Source: Spongiibacteraceae bacterium
GTDB taxonomy: Bacteria > Pseudomonadota > Gammaproteobacteria > Pseudomonadales > PIVM01
Direction of reading: 5' to 3'
DNA: 18,426 nucleotides
Assembly (NCBI GenBank): GCA_030618505.1
Contig: JAUXDF010000013.1
Location: 1-18,426 of the forward strand
A program made the position numbers and the translations under genes. This document shows positions 14,560 to 18,426 of the stretch, one piece after another (position 1 is the first letter of the stretch; each line of letters begins with the position of its first letter). The notes beneath the pieces were generated by a model. It had not been told where the DNA came from. It saw only the letters and a list, made by a program, of their open reading frames with translations, and made no database searches.

Positions 14560-15555
14560 ATGACCTTACAATACCCACCTCGAATTGAACTTGCCCGACT
14601 TCCCACCCCGCTTGAGCCGCTTGATCGCTTATCCGAGCAGATGGGTGGCCCGCGTATCTGGGTTAAGCGTGACGACTTGACGGGTTGTGTGGCCAGCGGC
14701 AATAAAATTCGTAAGCTTGAGTTTACCTTCGCCAAGGCGATAGAACAGGGCTGCGATACTTTGATTACCTGTGGCGGGCTTCAGTCCAATCACTGTCGAT
14801 CCACCGCAATTTTGGCGGCAAAGCTGGGTTTGAAAGTACATCTGGTGCTGAGAGGATCTCAGCCCGAAGGTATCAGCGACGGCAATCTTTTTATTGATCA
14901 GCTCGCCGGTGCTCAAATCAGCTACTATCCACCTCGGGAATACCAGCAGCACCTTGGCGACATTCTGATTCAGTTGCAGCAGAGCTATGCTGATCAGGGG
15001 CGCAAAGCCTGGATTATTCCCACCGGTGCCAGCGATGGTATTGGCGTATGGGGATATATCCGCTGTTGTGAGGAGCTCAAGGCTGACTTTGCCCACCACC
15101 GGATTGAGCCAAAGCATATTGTTACCGCCAGCGGTTCCGGTGGAACTCAGGCCGGTTTGACAGTGGGCAATATTCTTCATCAGCTTAATGCGACAGTTTA
15201 TGGTATTAACGTTTGTGATGATGAAGCTTACTTTCTTCATAAAGTTAGCCAGGACTTGCAAGAATGGCGTCAGCTCTACGGTCAAAAAATTGATATTAGC
15301 AGCTTAAATATTCAAGTCATTGATGGTTATGTGGGCCCGGCCTACGCTAAAGCAACACCAGAGATATTCGATACCATCAAAAAAACCGCACAACTCGAAG
15401 GGCTGATACTGGACCCGGTTTATACTGCAAAAGCGTTTCACGGCATGCTACAAGAGCTGAAGCAAGGGCGTTTTGGCGATAGTGGTGATATCGTATTTAT
15501 CCATACCGGCGGGCTGTTCGGCTTGTTTGCACAAAGAGACCAAATAGCGTTTTAA
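14560..15555 (+). CDS. dcyD: D-cysteine desulfhydrase (PLP-dependent, ACC deaminase family)
   Basis: This 331-residue enzyme should convert D-cysteine to pyruvate, ammonia and sulfide, in the cytoplasm. The PLP lysine is Lys49 in ASGNKIRKLEF, the catalytic region is CGGLQSNHCRS with Ser76-Asn77-His78, and the phosphate of PLP is bound by ASGSGGTQAGL at 190-200. In the ACC deaminase family, Glu and Leu in the C-terminal part mark true ACC deaminase, while Ser/Thr pairs mark D-cysteine desulfhydrase; here the two positions are Thr289 (DPVYTAK) and Thr316 (FIHTGGL), which favours desulfhydrase. Length fits the family. The ATG at 14560 lacks a good ribosome site. It lies about 30 bp past the yajC hairpin and 140 bp before trhP, so its own promoter is likely but was not identified. 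A related D-amino-acid lyase activity cannot be ruled out. Confidence 0.87.
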   Translation: MTLQYPPRIELARLPTPLEPLDRLSEQMGGPRIWVKRDDLTGCVASGNKIRKLEFTFAKAIEQGCDTLITCGGLQSNHCRSTAILAAKLGLKVHLVLRGSQPEGISDGNLFIDQLAGAQISYYPPREYQQHLGDILIQLQQSYADQGRKAWIIPTGASDGIGVWGYIRCCEELKADFAHHRIEPKHIVTASGSGGTQAGLTVGNILHQLNATVYGINVCDDEAYFLHKVSQDLQEWRQLYGQKIDISSLNIQVIDGYVGPAYAKATPEIFDTIKKTAQLEGLILDPVYTAKAFHGMLQELKQGRFGDSGDIVFIHTGGLFGLFAQRDQIAF

Positions 15556-15695
15556 ATCCCTTTATTACCTGCTTCTCCCAGTGCTGTACTGTGTTATTAT
15601 TACCTTCTTTTATTGAATCGTTTATTTTATTTTCACTTATTAGCCAGAATTATTTAAACCCATAGTTCGGCAGACTCAAGTTGTAGTAAAACCTT

Positions 15696-17033
15696 ATGAA
15701 ACCAGAATTATTATCGCCTGCAGGCTACCTGAAAAACATGCGCTATGCTTTTGCCTATGGTGCAGATGCCGTCTATGCCGGACAACCGCGTTACAGTCTC
15801 AGGGTAAGAAACAATGAATTTAAAAGTCTGGAAAACCTGGGGCAGGGGATAAGTGAGGCTCATGAACTGGGCAAGAAATTTTATGTTGTTAGTAATATTT
15901 CACCGCACAACAGTAAAATTGGCACCTTTCTCGATGATGTTAAACCTGTTATCGAGCTTAACCCCGATGCGCTGATTATGTCAGATCCGGGGCTGATTAT
16001 GATGGTACGTGAACAATGGCCTGATATGCCTATCCACCTTTCGGTGCAGGCCAATGCGGTGAATTATGCAACGGTTCAGTTCTGGCAAAACTACGGACTT
16101 GAACGTGTTATTTTGTCGCGAGAGCTTTCGCTGAAAGAAATTCGTGAGATCAAAGAAAAAGTGCCCGAAATGGAACTTGAAGTTTTCGTTCATGGCGCGC
16201 TATGCATCGCTTATTCTGGTCGCTGCCTGTTATCTGGCTATATTAATCATCGTGATGCCAATCAAGGCTCTTGTACCAACGCCTGTCGCTGGAAATACGA
16301 TGCCCATGAAGCTAAAGAAACAGAATCCGGTGATGTCATCCCCGTCAAGCCAATAGTCGCAGAACAGTATGAGCCTGACTCTCAGCTCGGTGGTGGCCCT
16401 GTTACCGATGAGGTTTTCCTGCTGCAAGAGAAGGGGAGACCAGATGATTATATGCCAGCCTTTGAGGATGAACACGGCACCTACATTATGAACTCAAAAG
16501 ATCTGCGGGCGGTGCAGCATGTGCAACAGTTTTCTGAGATGGGGGTTCACTCAATAAAAATTGAGGGTAGAACAAAATCTCATTATTACGTTGCAAGAAC
16601 TGCCCAGGTTTATCGCCAGGCAATTGATGATGCTGCCGCGGGTAAAAACTTCGATATGAACCTGATGGGTCAACTGGATAACCTCGCCAGTCGGGGTTAT
16701 ACCGAAGGCTTTTATCGTCGTCACGTGCATGATGAATATCAAAACTACGAGCAGGGTAATTCGCTGCCAACCCAGCAACAATTTTGCGGCGAAGTGATTG
16801 AATATGACAAGGCCGCTGGTGAATTAACCGTTGAAGTTAAAAACCGCTTTTCTATTGGCGACTCGGTCGAATTAATGTCACCTGCGGGCAATCAAACTTT
16901 CACGCTGGAGAAGATGGAAGATTTGAAAGGCAAGTCGATGGATGTGGCGCCTGGCTCCGGTTATGTCGTTAAAATTCCTGTGGATAATGCCGAGAGGATG
17001 GAATTCGGATTGTTAATGAGAAACTTTTCCTAA
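15696..17033 (+). CDS. trhP: TrhP (YegQ), U32-family protein for tRNA 5-hydroxyuridine formation
   Basis: The 445-residue protein matches E. coli YegQ/TrhP over its whole length by eye: MKPELLSPAGYLKNMRYAFA at the start, YAGQPRYSLRVRNNEF, MSDPGLIMMVREQWPDMPIH, QANAVNYATVQFW, ILSRELSLKEI, FEDEHGTYIMNSKDLRA, and ALLMRNFS-like ending GLLMRNFS. In E. coli it makes 5-hydroxyuridine at position 34 of certain tRNAs in a prephenate-dependent route and carries an iron-sulfur cluster. Cys170 and Cys177 (GALCIAYSGRC) with Cys193 and Cys197 (GSCTNAC) are the likely cluster ligands and all four are present. Although the family is labelled peptidase U32, no protease role is implied. It stands alone: 140 bp of AT-rich sequence upstream with no confident promoter, and a palindromic repeat downstream. 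The ATG has a weak ribosome site. Confidence 0.93.
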   Translation: MKPELLSPAGYLKNMRYAFAYGADAVYAGQPRYSLRVRNNEFKSLENLGQGISEAHELGKKFYVVSNISPHNSKIGTFLDDVKPVIELNPDALIMSDPGLIMMVREQWPDMPIHLSVQANAVNYATVQFWQNYGLERVILSRELSLKEIREIKEKVPEMELEVFVHGALCIAYSGRCLLSGYINHRDANQGSCTNACRWKYDAHEAKETESGDVIPVKPIVAEQYEPDSQLGGGPVTDEVFLLQEKGRPDDYMPAFEDEHGTYIMNSKDLRAVQHVQQFSEMGVHSIKIEGRTKSHYYVARTAQVYRQAIDDAAAGKNFDMNLMGQLDNLASRGYTEGFYRRHVHDEYQNYEQGNSLPTQQQFCGEVIEYDKAAGELTVEVKNRFSIGDSVELMSPAGNQTFTLEKMEDLKGKSMDVAPGSGYVVKIPVDNAERMEFGLLMRNFS

Positions 17034-17057
17034 GCTTTTTCTCACATAACATAAATA

Positions 17058-17134
17058 GTAGGGTGCACCTACAACACGGGCATAAACGGCCCCCGCACCA
17101 CAAGTATTGAGCTGGTGCGGAGGCCGCACCCTAC
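17058..17134. repeat. Nested palindromic repeat element (REP-like) between trhP and the symporter
   Basis: Outer arms GTAGGGTGC (17058-17066) and GCACCCTAC (17126-17134) are exact inverted copies. Inside, a 13-base arm (17088-17100) pairs with 17113-17125 at 12 of 13 positions around a 12-base loop. The 3' part also folds alone as GGTGCGG / CCGCACC with an AGG loop, and the 5' part GTAGGGTGCACCTAC is itself nearly palindromic. GC-rich in an AT-rich gap. The look is that of a dispersed REP/BIME-type element; it could also act as a terminator for trhP. Confidence 0.55.
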
Positions 17135-17181
17135 AAACGCCACAGTGTTGGTATCGCTCACTGTGAAGCATCGGGCATATA

Positions 17182-18426
17182 ATGGACTCTTTAGAAGCAC
17201 TATTAAAAACCATCAACTCCTTCGTCTGGGGTGAATTTATGCTGGCGCTTATTCTTGGCGCAGGCCTTTATCTCAGCATCGGTCTAAAAGCGATGCCGAT
17301 TCGAAAACTCGGTTTGGGGTTTCGCTTACTGTTTCAGCGTAGCAGTTCAAAAGAGGGTGAAATCGCCCCCTTTAATGCACTGATGACCTCTCTCTCAGCC
17401 ACTATCGGCACCGGTAATATCGCCGGCGTTGCCACCGCAATATTTCTCGGTGGTCCCGGAGCGCTATTCTGGATGTGGTGTACTGCACTGTTGGGTATGG
17501 CAACCAAATATGCCGAAGCGGTATGTGCTGTTCACTACCGGGAAAAGGACCTCAATGGTCATTATATCGGTGGGCCTATGTATTACATTAAAAACGGTCT
17601 TGGTTCATCCTGGCGCTGGTTAGCCTGGTTATTTGCATTTTTTGGTACCATCGCAGGTTTTGGTATCGGCAATACCGTGCAGGCAAACTCGGTTGCCAAT
17701 GTCTTGCAATCGGATTTTTCAATTGATCCCCACATCACTGGTATCGTTCTCGCCTCTCTGGTTTTTGTGGTTATCATCGGCGGCGTAAAGCGCGTCGCCC
17801 ATGTTGCAGGTGCGCTGGTACCCTTAATGGCTATCGCCTATTTAGTGGTTGGCCTGACTGTTTTGTTAATGAATATCAGTGAAATCCCAGCGGCATTTTC
17901 ATTAATTTTTGAAAGTGCTTTTACCGGCACCGCTGCCAGTGGAGGCTTCGCCGGTGCTGCTGTTTGGGCGGCAATGCGTTGGGGTGTTGCCAGAGGCATA
18001 TTTTCAAATGAAGCGGGTTTGGGCAGTGCGCCTATTGCTCACGCTGCAGCAAAAACTGATAGCCCGGTACAGCAGGGTATGATTGCCATGCTGGGCACCT
18101 TTATCGATACGATTATTGTTTGTAGTGTGACTGGGCTAGTGATTATTGTGAGTGGTGTATGGACTAGCGGCGAAACCGGTCCTAGCTTATCGGCACTGGC
18201 ATTTAGTAACGGTTTTGCCGGTGGAAATTACGTGGTAAGTATCGGCTTACCCGTTTTTGCATTTACTACAATGCTCGGTTGGAGTTACTACGGTGAGCGT
18301 TGTGTGCAATATATTTTTGGTGAAAAATCCGTACTGCCCTTTCGAATTTTATGGGTTTTTGCCATTTATCTTGGCGCTGTCGCAGAGCTGGATTTCGTTT
18401 GGTTGTTGGCTGATACATTAAATGCC
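17182..18426 (+). CDS. Alanine/glycine:cation symporter (AGCS) family protein, N-terminal part
   Basis: An open frame of 415 codons begins with ATG at 17182 and continues off the right edge, so the C-terminus is missing; the family usually has roughly 440-550 residues. The family signature is present as SATIGTGNIAGVATAIFLGG (about residues 73-92), followed by GPGALFWMW, KYAEAVCAVHYR, GGPMYYIKNGLG, GFGIGNTVQANSVA, RGIFSNEAGLGSAPIAHAAA and GWSYYGERC. Many hydrophobic segments fit an inner-membrane carrier that brings in alanine or glycine together with Na+ or H+. The exact substrate cannot be told. It starts about 48 bp after the palindromic repeat, which separates it from trhP; the ribosome site is weak and no confident promoter was found. 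Confidence 0.93.
   Translation, partial: MDSLEALLKTINSFVWGEFMLALILGAGLYLSIGLKAMPIRKLGLGFRLLFQRSSSKEGEIAPFNALMTSLSATIGTGNIAGVATAIFLGGPGALFWMWCTALLGMATKYAEAVCAVHYREKDLNGHYIGGPMYYIKNGLGSSWRWLAWLFAFFGTIAGFGIGNTVQANSVANVLQSDFSIDPHITGIVLASLVFVVIIGGVKRVAHVAGALVPLMAIAYLVVGLTVLLMNISEIPAAFSLIFESAFTGTAASGGFAGAAVWAAMRWGVARGIFSNEAGLGSAPIAHAAAKTDSPVQQGMIAMLGTFIDTIIVCSVTGLVIIVSGVWTSGETGPSLSALAFSNGFAGGNYVVSIGLPVFAFTTMLGWSYYGERCVQYIFGEKSVLPFRILWVFAIYLGAVAELDFVWLLADTLNA

Noticed and set aside
14629..15285. Open frame of 218 codons on the minus strand inside dcyD
   Set aside because: It lies wholly antisense to a clear PLP enzyme, has no recognisable domain, and is explained by the codon pattern of the real gene.

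Overview
The window looks like chromosomal DNA of a marine-type gammaproteobacterium. The grounds are a YajC close to the E. coli protein, a TrhP/YegQ that can be aligned by eye with E. coli YegQ almost end to end, an HspQ, and general gene style. Lineage below class is a guess (Cellvibrionales or relatives). No rRNA, tRNA, CRISPR array, transposase or phage gene was seen. Two genes run off the window: a conserved hypothetical at the left edge (minus strand) and an AGCS-family symporter at the right edge (plus strand).

Left block (about 765-7403): a protein-phosphorylation module. On the minus strand, four genes separated by only 9-11 bp read PP2C phosphatase, Ser/Thr kinase with a PEGA and a SUMF1/FGE-like C-terminal part, endonuclease/exonuclease/phosphatase (EEP) family protein, and a second Ser/Thr kinase with two N-terminal membrane segments. 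A double-FHA protein is transcribed divergently from the other side of a 0.3 kb intergenic region. The phosphatase, the FHA protein and both kinases carry membrane segments, so the module probably works at the inner membrane. The set of FHA, PP2C and kinase is like the regulatory trio of type VI secretion, but no secretion gene is present.

Middle block (7526-10629): hspQ, then the complete three-part AmmeMemoRadiSam set. The radical SAM enzyme is on the minus strand and the divergent amrB-amrA pair (MEMO-like and AMMECR1-like) overlaps by a few bases. The cellular function of this conserved trio in bacteria is not established as far as I know; it is the best candidate here for an undescribed system.

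Sensory block (10739-13979): a soluble GAF hybrid histidine kinase with two receiver domains, followed by a membrane protein that has the sensor half of a chemoreceptor (two TM segments around a long helical domain, then HAMP) but stops right after HAMP with no output domain.

Right block (14158-18426): yajC without secDF next to it, ended by a perfect 11-bp hairpin; a PLP-dependent D-cysteine desulfhydrase; trhP for tRNA wobble-uridine hydroxylation; a nested palindromic repeat element; and the start of an alanine/glycine:cation symporter. These look like independent housekeeping units.
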